Made by a program: the position numbers and the translations under genes. DNA of 6,107 nt, taken from positions 1 through 6,107 of the forward strand of contig CAKVLT010000101.1 of NCBI GenBank assembly GCA_934757945.1, read 5' to 3'. Source of the DNA: an uncultured Bulleidia sp. Lineage in GTDB: Bacteria > Bacillota_I > Bacilli_A > Erysipelotrichales > Erysipelotrichaceae. Shown piece after piece: positions 1 to 6,032 of this stretch (its first letter is position 1; every line of letters starts with the position of its first letter). Under the pieces are notes generated by a model. It saw nothing but the letters and a program-made list of their open reading frames with translations. It searched no databases and was not told the origin of the DNA.

Positions 1-30
1 GGTTTTGCAAAATCATTTTTTGCAAAAAAA

Positions 31-70
31 GAGCGATTTCAGCTACTCATAAGAGTTTTCGACATCGCTC
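31..70. repeat. Imperfect hairpin in palindrome-rich left-edge DNA
   Basis: GAGCGAT (31-37) pairs perfectly with ATCGCTC (64-70), and a small CTC/GAG pair lies inside the loop. Just upstream are two AT-rich palindromes sharing TTTTGCAAAA, at 3-12 and within 16-29. No coding frame runs through this DNA. It could be the end or leader region of a mobile element that continues to the left, but I recognise no family. The self-complementarity is seen directly; any function is a guess. Confidence 0.4.
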
Positions 71-146
71 CTTACAATATGGAGGGGGGCTCTATTACCG
101 GAATATGAAAGTGGCTCTCTGCGAACGAGATACTCATTAATGAATA

Positions 147-164
147 TCATTACGGAGGTAATGA
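147..164 (+). promoter_or_regulatory. Hairpin presenting a Shine-Dalgarno sequence in its loop
   Basis: TCATTAC (147-153) and GTAATGA (158-164) form a perfect 7-bp stem whose tetraloop is GGAG (154-157), the core of the GGAGGT ribosome binding site. It ends one base before the ATG at 166. Another palindrome, TCATTAATGA, lies at 134-143. The arrangement could modulate translation of the small ORF that follows, or could be coincidence in palindrome-rich DNA. Confidence 0.4.
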
Positions 165-165
165 C

Positions 166-264
166 ATGATTACAGATACAGAGACAGTCATATCTGATTT
201 AAATATAAATTCCCTATTGGATTTGCCAATCTTACGATCAGTACTGAATTTCAGCAGTTTCTGA
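166..264 (+). CDS. Small 32-aa ORF, possible stump of a lost gene
   Basis: An ATG at 166 follows GGAGGT at 154-159 with good spacing and opens a 32-codon frame ending in TGA at 262-264. The peptide begins MITDTETVISDLNINSLLDL and ends in LNFSSF. It has no membrane segment and no motif I recognise. The strong ribosome binding site and elaborate leader (hairpin 147-164, palindrome 134-143) are more than a chance ORF would be expected to have. The peptide is nevertheless very short, and no continuing frame was found after the stop. It may be a genuine small protein, or the first codons of a truncated gene such as a mobile-element protein, the rest having been deleted. Function unknown. Confidence 0.3.
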   Translation: MITDTETVISDLNINSLLDLPILRSVLNFSSF

Positions 265-296
265 ACTTCTAATTTCCATTTTAAAATCTTGTTTTT

Positions 297-323
297 TGAA
301 GTGAAATTTAACTTTTCACTTCA
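297..323. repeat. Perfect inverted repeat, 10-bp stem
   Basis: TGAAGTGAAA (297-306) is complementary to TTTCACTTCA (314-323) around a 7-base loop. A run of six T precedes it on the plus strand (292-297), but no T-run follows the stem in either direction, so it is not a standard intrinsic terminator. It lies just beyond the minus-strand terminator at 332-376 and may be a remnant of a second terminator or of a mobile-element end. Confidence 0.45.
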
Positions 324-331
324 GCGGCAAT

Positions 332-376
332 AAAAAAATGCTGCATTACTGTTTCGAAAAACAGGCAAGTCAGCAT
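332..376 (-). terminator. Rho-independent terminator for the minus-strand unit
   Basis: Read on the minus strand, ATGCTG (376-371) pairs with CAGCAT (343-338). Inside, CTGTTT (364-359) pairs with AAACAG (354-349) around a TTCG loop, with a short unpaired stretch on each side between the two stems. The structure runs straight into seven T (338-332; the outermost A-T pair uses the first). It starts 6 bases after the stop of the ruined toxin gene and is the first convincing terminator downstream of both that gene and the ATPase gene. Confidence 0.65.
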
Positions 377-381
377 CATCT

Positions 382-594
382 TTAAAAATTACATCCTTGA
401 TACTGTACCTTAAGGACGTACACACTTTTGCAAGCTTCATCAATACGGAAAATAACAATATAGTTATCCACCAGCAATTGTCTGTATCCTTTGGCTGCAT
501 ATCTGCCTTCGTTTCTGGTGCACCGAGGTAATGTCAGACAAACATACCTCATAACAATGTATCTGCTTTCTGTAAACAACACGGTATACTACAT
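382..594 (-). pseudogene. Degraded RelE/ParE-family toxin gene
   Basis: The C-terminal part, GYRQLLVDNYIVIFRIDE followed by SVYVLKVQYQG, has the pattern of the last two or three strands of RelE/ParE-type toxins (glycine-[YIF]-R, then a 'V-x-NY-x-[IV]-x-[FY]-R-[IV]-DE' strand, then a hydrophobic strand). Upstream in the same frame, an ATG at 594-592 is followed at once by TAG (591-589) and then by YTVLFTES. That is the usual first strand of these toxins ('YTV-x-FT'), so the frame was once continuous. From there to the LPRC segment only about 10 residues remain where the family has a two-helix region of some 40, which indicates an internal deletion. A 66-codon frame can be read from the GTG at 582, but it lacks the helical half of the fold. 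No antitoxin gene precedes it; only about 120 bases separate it from the ATPase gene. It is best read as an inactivated toxin whose antitoxin is gone. Confidence 0.65.
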
Positions 595-717
595 TTCAAA
601 CAGTTTTTCTGTAAATATTTTCCGTTTCAGCTTAAATTATACTGATGAATTATGAGAAAGACCGCCTTGCTTTTTATAGAAGCCTTTTATCAACAATGGA
701 AAAGTTCTGACTGGCTG

Positions 718-2061
718 TCAGATATTAAGATTAATGATAATGTCTTCAGCTTCGTTATTTCCAAATAACCCTGTCATATAGATTGGTAAGTAAATATTCT
801 TATCATCAACTTCCACATTAGATGGAGACAGGATATATGCTTTCTTAATAGAGTATTCTCTGGTACTTAACAGTTTATCTAATGCTTTATGAAGTTTATA
901 ATCTTTTCCTGATTTAATTTCTAATGGGATGATCTGATTATCATATTCCACCAAAAAGTCTATTTCTCCGATATTCTTGTTTTTAAAATAATATGGTGTG
1001 ATATTGTTACTTAGTAATTCTTGAGCAATATAGTTCTCAAACAATGCACCATTGTTAATTTGGTTATCAGGATGCATATCAAGAAGTTCTTTACTTACGT
1101 AATCAGGATAACAAGATGTTAACAGCCCTACATCAGACATAAATAATTTGAATTGATTTGTTGACTTGGAAAGAATCAGTGGAGCTTTTGGTGCATTCGC
1201 AATATATATTGGAATGGCTACTGCAGCATCTTTAAGCCATAAGAAGCTATTCTCATATCTCTCAAACTTTAACTCTTTATCTAATTGTGTGAACACAAAC
1301 CTTCTGTTTTGCTGATTTAGCTGAGCTGGAATAGAATCAAAGATTGAAATTATCTTCAGTTTCTTATCATCATTTTCATATTTGATAAAATCTGCTTTAT
1401 ATTGTCTGATGATATTTTGTTGTTCATTACGGACTTCACGTAAATTCCTTACTCTGACAAAGGTATCTACAACTGAAGGCATTCCACCACAGATCAGATA
1501 ATAGTAAAAAGCATTCAGCATTCGCTTATGAACTATTTCATCTACTGGCTGTAATTTATCAAAGCAGTCTTTTAGATATTTGATAGTTGTATCATTAATT
1601 CCAATCGCATCAGCAAATTCAAATAGATTCATCGGAAACATCTGAAACATATCCACATAACCTACAGGAATACTTTTGATGCCCTTCAATTCAACCCCTA
1701 AATTAGAACCACTAAGAATATATCTGTACTTTCCTTCATCAACCAGGAATTTGATTTTTGTAATTATTTCAGGATATAGCTGTACCTCATCAAAGAAGAT
1801 AATGGATTCCCCTTCCACTAACGGCACATCTGAATATAGTGCTAATTTCATTGCCATATCTTCAGCATTACTTAAGTCTGCAAGCGCATTTAAAATATCT
1901 TCTCTTTCCTGAAAGTTTACTTCGAAATAAGAAATCTTATTTCTCTTTAACATTTCCCTTATTAAATATGTCTTCCCTACTTGTCTGGCACCATAGATAA
2001 GCAGAGCTTTTTTACTATTATTGATCCACTTTTGAACCTTATCTTCGTATTGTCTTTTCAT
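718..2061 (-). CDS. AAA_14/DUF4143 family ATP-binding protein
   Basis: This 447-aa protein has the standard size and layout of the AAA_14-DUF4143 ATPases, which are common and often multicopy in gut and host-associated bacteria and whose cellular role is not established. The N-terminal P-loop ATPase has Walker A GARQVGKT (residues 24-31), Walker B SIIFFDEVQ (86-94) and a sensor-like LSGSN (116-120), followed by the family-typical PMNLFEF segment (143-149). The C-terminal part resembles a PD-(D/E)XK nuclease core: FENY (341-344), GEIDFLV (365-371) and PLEIKSG (379-385), with Asp368, Glu381 and Lys383 as likely core residues. Whether it cuts DNA is not known. The ATG at 2061 is preceded by AAGGAG with 8-base spacing. 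Upstream lie three 33-bp-spaced repeats (2096-2174) and a relic of a second copy of the gene (2301-2347). The coding frame appears intact. Confidence 0.9.
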   Translation of the reverse strand: MKRQYEDKVQKWINNSKKALLIYGARQVGKTYLIREMLKRNKISYFEVNFQEREDILNALADLSNAEDMAMKLALYSDVPLVEGESIIFFDEVQLYPEIITKIKFLVDEGKYRYILSGSNLGVELKGIKSIPVGYVDMFQMFPMNLFEFADAIGINDTTIKYLKDCFDKLQPVDEIVHKRMLNAFYYYLICGGMPSVVDTFVRVRNLREVRNEQQNIIRQYKADFIKYENDDKKLKIISIFDSIPAQLNQQNRRFVFTQLDKELKFERYENSFLWLKDAAVAIPIYIANAPKAPLILSKSTNQFKLFMSDVGLLTSCYPDYVSKELLDMHPDNQINNGALFENYIAQELLSNNITPYYFKNKNIGEIDFLVEYDNQIIPLEIKSGKDYKLHKALDKLLSTREYSIKKAYILSPSNVEVDDKNIYLPIYMTGLFGNNEAEDIIINLNI

Positions 2062-2126
2062 CTGAATTGCTCCTTTTCATTATAATACATCACTTTGCCC
2101 CGTTTTTCACGATATTCAGATGCCAT
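2058..2126 (-). CDS. Possible 22-aa leader ORF overlapping the ATPase start
   Basis: On the minus strand an ATG at 2126 opens 22 codons (begins MASEYREKRGKVMYYNEKEQ) and stops with a TGA that overlaps the ATPase start codon as ATGA (2061-2058). Such overlaps often mean translational coupling. Because the upstream repeats are 33 bp apart, exactly 11 codons, each copy lies in this same frame and would read as KRG; the frame is closed by a TGA upstream. The only ribosome-binding sequence, GAGG, is 13 bases from the ATG, which is weak. It could be a leader peptide, the tail of a lost upstream gene, or chance. Confidence 0.2.
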   Translation of the reverse strand: MASEYREKRGKVMYYNEKEQFR

Positions 2127-2174
2127 TATGCCCCGTTTTCCTCAAAAAATATGTGCTGTTTTGCCCCGTTTTTC
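2096..2174. repeat. Three direct repeats at exact 33-bp pitch
   Basis: TGCCCCGTTTTTC occurs at 2096-2108 and 2162-2174, with a one-base-shorter copy, TGCCCCGTTTTC, at 2129-2140. The starts are 2096, 2129 and 2162, an exact 33-bp period or about three helical turns. The DNA between copies is not conserved. Seen from the ATPase gene the motif reads GAAAAACGGGGCA, and the nearest copy is 34 bases before its start codon. Evenly phased short repeats suggest a multi-site protein-binding region: an operator of the ATPase gene, or the transposase-binding end of a lost insertion sequence (tandem terminal repeats are a known trait of the IS21 family). The choice is not decided by this sequence. Confidence 0.7.
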
Positions 2175-2300
2175 TTAAAACTGTTTTTTTTACCTGTTAA
2201 AGGTGAATTACAAAACCTTGTCCATTTTTAACATCACTCTTTCCTTTACTCAATATAAAAACAGCTACCTCCTTAATGAAAAGAGATATCTGTGTTTATG

Positions 2301-2347
2301 TTGGTAAAAGAATATTCTTATCATCAACTTCTACATTAAATAGAGAT
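2301..2347 (-). pseudogene. Relic of a second AAA_14/DUF4143 ATPase gene (3' part)
   Basis: This 47-bp stretch aligns without gaps to 783-829 inside the ATPase gene (constant offset 1518). Seven mismatches are seen, three of them adjacent and one at the very edge. In the matching minus-strand frame it reads NVEVDDKNILLPT against NVEVDDKNIYLPI in the intact protein (residues 415-427). A TAA follows soon after, so the last 20 or so residues of the family are missing, and the similarity stops abruptly on both sides. It is best explained as the leftover of a paralogue at the same locus, lost by recombination or deletion. Confidence 0.7.
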
Positions 2348-2760
2348 CAGCAATGTCCTGTAACCACATAGCAAAAACAAATCTTTTCTTATGATTGAAT
2401 AGCGCATATTGAAAATCTCTTCAAAAGAATTCTTATTGTTTTCATAATCTTCCCTGCCTTTTCTTCGCTATATACCTTTCACCCTCTCATTTCAAGAATT
2501 AATATAAACAGGTGTTGTTCCTTGTGGGCAAGATGGGATGCTGTGCAATTCTTTAATAGCCTAAATCAGTGGAATATCCAGATATTGTTATACATCTGCG
2601 TAGATGTATAACAACACACAACATTTTATTCATGCATTACAATGTGCAATCACACTATTCATATTTCAGTGTATTAACAGTTTCCACATATCCCCTGTAA
2701 AAAAGCCTTGTGTTTTTGAAACAAACACATAAGTTTCCGAATATATGACATCTCTTTCGT
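2348..2760. other. Gene-poor intergenic stretch
   Basis: No convincing gene is seen here on either strand. A minus-strand frame of 43 codons (2336-2467) without a proper start reads GREDYENNKNSFEEIF in its middle, which looks protein-like; I do not recognise it, and it may be another gene relic. Also present are the palindrome at 2585-2614 and a weaker 7-bp inverted repeat, TGTGTTT/AAACACA, at 2709-2729. The rest is AT-rich DNA separating the divergent ATPase gene and SPFH operon. Confidence 0.5.
2585..2614. repeat. Perfect 13-bp-stem palindrome
   Basis: TTGTTATACATCT (2585-2597) and AGATGTATAACAA (2602-2614) are perfectly complementary around a 4-base centre, GCGT. No T-run follows on either strand, which argues against an intrinsic terminator. 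It lies about 155 bases upstream of the promoter proposed for the SPFH operon. A dimeric regulator's operator, a recombination site or a small structured RNA element are all possible. Confidence 0.6.
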
Positions 2761-2769
2761 CCCAATGTA

Positions 2770-2798
2770 TTGTGTTTTAGAGAAAATACCCTTACAAT
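2770..2798 (+). promoter_or_regulatory. Candidate sigma-A promoter of the SPFH operon
   Basis: TTGTGT (2770-2775) and TACAAT (2793-2798) are separated by 17 bases. The -10 matches the TATAAT consensus at five of six positions and the -35 at three of six. Transcription would start near 2805, leaving a leader of about 50 bases before the ATG at 2854. The B. subtilis ydj operon is driven by the envelope-stress factor sigma-W; I see no clear sigma-W-type promoter here. The call rests on pattern alone. Confidence 0.4.
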
Positions 2799-2853
2799 TT
2801 GAGTAGAACATATATAGCCTGATAATCATATCCGGCAAAAGGAGAACACAATT

Positions 2854-4065
2854 ATGGGATTAATTCTATCTACTCTTTCTGCAGTAGGATCTGAAATGAG
2901 AGATCAGTGGAAGGAACTCTTCTACGCAGATGCTTTACCATCTAATGTCATTGCCATCAAGGCAAGCAAAAAGACGCATGGTGCTTCTTCCAATCATGGT
3001 AACGACAATGTGATTACAAGTGGTTCCACAGTCATTGTTGCGGATGGTCAATGTGCTATCATCGTTGAAAACGGACAGGTTGTGGATATCTGTGCAGAGC
3101 CTGGCACATACACGTATGACAACAGTGTTGCCCCAAGTATTCTTACAGGCAGTCTGGGAGATTCCATTAAAGCTGTATTCGCAGATATTGGCAAACGTTT
3201 CCAGCATGGCGGACAACAGGCTGGTGACCAAAGACTGTACTACTTCAACACAAAAGAAATGATTGGTAATAAGTTCGGCACAGCCAACCCGGTGCCTTTC
3301 CGTATCGTAGATGAAAGAGCCGGCATCGATATTGACGCAGGATTACGTTGCTTCGGCACCTATTCCTTCAGAATGAAAGATCCGATTACTTTCTACACAA
3401 ACAATTCCGGTAACTTCGCAGATATGTATTCCACAGAAGATATGCAGGATCAGATGCGTTCAGAGCTGTTAAATGCTTTACAGCCAGCCTTTGCTAAAAT
3501 CAGTGAAATCGGTGTACGTTATTCTCAGTTACCTGCACATACCACTGAATTATGTGAAGTTCTCAAGAAAGAATTAAGTGACGCATGGACAAACAGAAGA
3601 GGTATCGAAATTGTTTCTATCTCCATTTCCAGTGTCAGTCTGAATGAAGAAGACGAAAAGACTATCAAGGAACTGCAGAGAAATGCTGCATTTGCTAACG
3701 AAAGAACAGCTGCTGCCAACCTTGCCGGTGCTCAGATGGACGCAATGAAAGCTGCTGCCAATAACCAGGGTGGTGCCGCTGTAGGCTTCATGGGCATGAA
3801 TATGGCAAACGCTACAGGCGGTGCCAACGTACAGGGCTTATACGCACAGGCAAGTGCCAATGAAGCCGCTCAGCCTAAGGCTCCTGCTCAACCACAGGCT
3901 GCAGGCAATGAATGGTTCTGTCCAGGCTGTGGCACAAAGAACACCGGTAATTTCTGTACAAATTGCGGTGGTCAAAAACCTGCCAGCGGTAAATGGATCT
4001 GCCCAAAGTGTAATGCTGAAAATGAAGGTAAGTTCTGCACTAACTGCGGAACAGCCAGACCTTAA
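2854..4065 (+). CDS. ydjI: YdjI-like SPFH/band-7 protein with two C-terminal zinc ribbons
   Basis: This 403-aa protein belongs to the cytosolic SPFH (stomatin/prohibitin/flotillin/HflKC) group containing B. subtilis YdjI, often mis-annotated as 'virion core protein'. The SPFH domain covers about residues 18-275, including the strand segment VIVADGQCAIIVENGQVVD (60-78). An alanine-rich stretch (278-350) forms a coiled or flexible stalk, then come two zinc ribbons with Cys356/359/368/371 and Cys383/386/395/398. There is no membrane segment or signal peptide, so it should depend on partners for membrane attachment. In B. subtilis YdjI is recruited by YdjG/YdjH and is needed to place PspA at the membrane; the next two genes match those partners. 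The ATG follows AAAGGAG with 9-base spacing, and the gene ends in tandem TAA codons. The symbol is by family resemblance, not proven orthology. Confidence 0.88.
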   Translation: MGLILSTLSAVGSEMRDQWKELFYADALPSNVIAIKASKKTHGASSNHGNDNVITSGSTVIVADGQCAIIVENGQVVDICAEPGTYTYDNSVAPSILTGSLGDSIKAVFADIGKRFQHGGQQAGDQRLYYFNTKEMIGNKFGTANPVPFRIVDERAGIDIDAGLRCFGTYSFRMKDPITFYTNNSGNFADMYSTEDMQDQMRSELLNALQPAFAKISEIGVRYSQLPAHTTELCEVLKKELSDAWTNRRGIEIVSISISSVSLNEEDEKTIKELQRNAAFANERTAAANLAGAQMDAMKAAANNQGGAAVGFMGMNMANATGGANVQGLYAQASANEAAQPKAPAQPQAAGNEWFCPGCGTKNTGNFCTNCGGQKPASGKWICPKCNAENEGKFCTNCGTARP

Positions 4066-4076
4066 TAAGTAGCACA

Positions 4077-4102
4077 AAGGGATCCTCACGGGTCCCTTCT
4101 TT
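4077..4102 (+). terminator. Intercistronic hairpin, probable partial terminator
   Basis: AAGGGATCC (4077-4085) pairs with GGGTCCCTT (4090-4098), nine pairs including one G-U, around a TCAC loop. It is followed by CTTT, a short and imperfect U-tract. It sits in the 52-base gap between the SPFH gene and the zinc-ribbon membrane gene, whose ribosome binding site begins at 4105. The weak U-run suggests partial read-through, giving more SPFH transcript than transcript of the membrane partners. It may also protect the 3' end of the first message. Confidence 0.6.
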
Positions 4103-4117
4103 ATAAAGGAGTATACT

Positions 4118-5233
4118 ATGCCAACACAAGTAACCAATTACAAATGTCCTGCCTGTGGCGGTCCTTTACAATTCGACTCTAAAGAGCAGAAACTGAAATG
4201 TGAATACTGTGCTTCTTTCTACACTCCGGAAGATATAGAAAAACTATACGAAGGGAAAAGCGAAGACGCTGTAAGTGTTTCAGAAAAAGATGACGGTTCT
4301 TTAACAGAAGAAAAGGCCTCTTATGCAGGCATCAACTTCAACTCTGAAGAAGCTTCCCATTTAAAAGCCTATGGATGTCCTAGCTGTGGTGCTCAGTTGA
4401 TCTGTGATGAAAACACAGCTGCCACAAGATGTCCGTATTGTGATAATCCGACTGTTGTCCCTGCACAGTTTTCAGGCAGCTTAAAGCCTGACTACATCAT
4501 TCCTTTCAAACAATCCAAGGAAGAAGCAATCAAAGCACTGAAAGAATTCTATAATGGCAAACCATTCCTTCCTAAGGCATTTAAGGAACACAATCACGTA
4601 GAAGACATCAAAGGTGTGTATGTACCGTTCTTCTTATATGACGGTACAGCAGATGTGGATGCCGTATACGATGCCGCAAGAGTGCATGTCTACAGACAAG
4701 GTGATGATGAAATCACCGAAACACAACATTATAACCTGATCAGAAGAGGTAAAGTATCTTATGATAAGGTACCTGCCGATGCGTCCAGTAAGATGAAAGA
4801 TGAATTTATGGATGCTGTTGAACCATTCAACTATGCAGACCTTGTACCATTCCAGATGTCTTTTTTACCCGGATTTCTTGCTGACAAGTATGATGTGACG
4901 GCAGAAGAAAATCAGGATAGAGCAGATATGAGAATGAAGAACAGTACAATCTCTGAAATTCGTGCAACAACTGTTGGATATTCTTCCAGTTTTCCAAGAA
5001 AAGAAATTGTGCAGATTCGTCCGGAGAAATGCCATTATGCCTTCTTCCCGGTATGGATGCTGGCGACAAGATGGAATGGCCAGGTATATCAGTTTGCTAT
5101 GAATGGTCAGACTGGAAAAATGATTGGTGATGATCTTCCTTTAGACAAAAAGAAAGCTGTTCTTACTTTCCTTGCGCTGACAGTACTATTTGCCTTGATT
5201 ATTACTCTGATTCTTTTTATGAGAGGTGACTGA
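4118..5233 (+). CDS. ydjG: YdjG-like tail-anchored membrane protein with two zinc ribbons
   Basis: This 371-aa protein begins with a TFIIB-like zinc ribbon (Cys10/13 and Cys28/31). An acidic linker follows, then a second ribbon (Cys87/90 and Cys105/108, CPSC...CPYC). The middle domain (about 120-340) is the family's soluble part and has no enzymatic motif I recognise. A single hydrophobic helix near the end (about 346-367) is followed by a short charged tail. With no signal peptide, the protein is predicted to be tail-anchored with its ribbons in the cytoplasm. That matches B. subtilis YdjG, which with YdjH recruits the SPFH protein YdjI to the membrane. The ATG follows AAAGGAG (4105-4111) with 6-base spacing. 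One base separates its stop from the next start, so the two are almost certainly co-translated. The symbol is by domain layout and neighbours. Confidence 0.82.
   Translation: MPTQVTNYKCPACGGPLQFDSKEQKLKCEYCASFYTPEDIEKLYEGKSEDAVSVSEKDDGSLTEEKASYAGINFNSEEASHLKAYGCPSCGAQLICDENTAATRCPYCDNPTVVPAQFSGSLKPDYIIPFKQSKEEAIKALKEFYNGKPFLPKAFKEHNHVEDIKGVYVPFFLYDGTADVDAVYDAARVHVYRQGDDEITETQHYNLIRRGKVSYDKVPADASSKMKDEFMDAVEPFNYADLVPFQMSFLPGFLADKYDVTAEENQDRADMRMKNSTISEIRATTVGYSSSFPRKEIVQIRPEKCHYAFFPVWMLATRWNGQVYQFAMNGQTGKMIGDDLPLDKKKAVLTFLALTVLFALIITLILFMRGD
5222..5229 (+). promoter_or_regulatory. Ribosome binding site fixing the TPM gene start at 5235
   Basis: AGAGGTGA lies inside the last codons of the zinc-ribbon gene, with its GAGGTG core 6 bases before the ATG at 5235. 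An in-frame GTG at 5226 would add only three residues but overlaps this site and has no ribosome binding site of its own, so 5235 is the better start. Confidence 0.75.
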
Positions 5234-5234
5234 T

Positions 5235-6032
5235 ATGAAAAAACTACTACATATTGTATGCAGTCTTCTTGCATGTCTTTCCATATTCTTACTCCCTGTC
5301 AAAGCAGATAACACCGACTATGTCAAAGACACCTATGGTCTTTTAACAGAAGAGGAACAGACAGAGCTGGAAAATACAATCCAGGGTATTGTCGACACCT
5401 ATGGAGTAGGTCTCTACATTCGCTTACTTCCAGACATGGAAGGCTATTCCAACATTGAAAACTATGCCGAGAAAGTCTATAAAGAAGAAGATCTTGGTAT
5501 AGGTGAAGAAAAAGCCGGCCTGATGTTAATCATGGAATTCTATGACAGAAGCTATGATTTGTGTGCCTATGGGGATACTGCACATATTGCATTTACAGAT
5601 TATGGTAAATCCGTTATTGAAGACGCCATGCTGGGCCATTTCAAAGACAGCGACTGGATGGATGGATTTAATGCTTTTATAACAGAAGCAGAATATGAAC
5701 TTGAACAAAGTGCCAACGGAACACCGGTGGATATAGAAGTTGCCTCCTCTGAAACAAGTACTCTGACGTATGTACTCATGTACTCTCTGGCACCAATTCT
5801 GGCATTGATTATCACTGTTATCATTGCCAATAAAAACAAAACAAAAGGCATTGCAACTGAAGCAAGTGCCTACATCACTAACGGAGGTTTAAACCTGTCT
5901 ACTTCACTGGATCTGTATTCTCATACAACCCGTACAGTAAGACATATACCACCACCATCAAACAATGACAGTTCTTCCGGAGGAACTTCTGTCAATAGCA
6001 GTGGTTTCTCTCATTCTTCAGGTCACTTCTAA
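5235..6032 (+). CDS. ydjH: YdjH-like TPM-domain membrane protein
   Basis: This 265-aa protein starts with a signal peptide (MKKLL, hydrophobic 5-20, likely cut after VKA at 24). A TPM domain follows (about 27-160), with the usual opening YVKDTYGLLTEEEQTELE (29-46) and YGDTAHIAFTDYG (112-124). One membrane helix (about 177-198) comes next, then a roughly 65-residue tail rich in Ser, Asn and Gly that ends SSGHF. Such tails are typical of the YgcG/TPM family. The TPM domain would sit outside the membrane and the tail inside. The layout matches B. subtilis YdjH, partner of YdjG in recruiting YdjI. The start is 1 base after the previous stop. The TAA stop (6030-6032) coincides with the predicted end of an antisense group II intron, so its last base probably comes from the intron; the protein itself appears complete. 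Confidence 0.82.
   Translation: MKKLLHIVCSLLACLSIFLLPVKADNTDYVKDTYGLLTEEEQTELENTIQGIVDTYGVGLYIRLLPDMEGYSNIENYAEKVYKEEDLGIGEEKAGLMLIMEFYDRSYDLCAYGDTAHIAFTDYGKSVIEDAMLGHFKDSDWMDGFNAFITEAEYELEQSANGTPVDIEVASSETSTLTYVLMYSLAPILALIITVIIANKNKTKGIATEASAYITNGGLNLSTSLDLYSHTTRTVRHIPPPSNNDSSSGGTSVNSSGFSHSSGHF

Noticed and set aside
297..323. Intrinsic terminator
   Set aside because: The stem is good but no T-run follows it on either strand; it is listed only as an inverted repeat.
2079..2084. Perfect TATAAT on the minus strand just upstream of the ATPase gene
   Set aside because: It would start transcription inside the ribosome binding site (2070-2075), and no -35 element is found at the right distance, so it is not likely to be the working promoter.
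2096..2174. CRISPR array
   Set aside because: The repeated unit is only 12-13 bp, there are three copies, the spacers are about 20 bp, and no cas gene is nearby.
2821..2826. GATAAT as the -10 element of the SPFH operon
   Set aside because: Transcription would begin almost on the ribosome binding site, and the spacing to TTACAA at 2792 is 23 bases; TTGTGT-17-TACAAT further upstream fits better.
2935..3262. Overlapping frames on both strands inside the SPFH gene (98 aa minus, 80 aa plus)
   Set aside because: They lie wholly inside a well-supported conserved gene, have no ribosome binding site and show no family features; they are shadow frames. The same holds for 1676-1912, 3525-3719, 3821-4072, 4827-5069, 5526-5708 and 5600-5851.
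3838..4137. 99-aa minus-strand frame across the SPFH gene end and the intercistronic gap
   Set aside because: It is antisense to the zinc-ribbon codons and its cysteine-rich look follows from that; no translation signals are seen.
5226..5234. GTG start for the TPM protein at 5226
   Set aside because: It overlaps the ribosome binding site that serves the ATG at 5235 and has no upstream site of its own.
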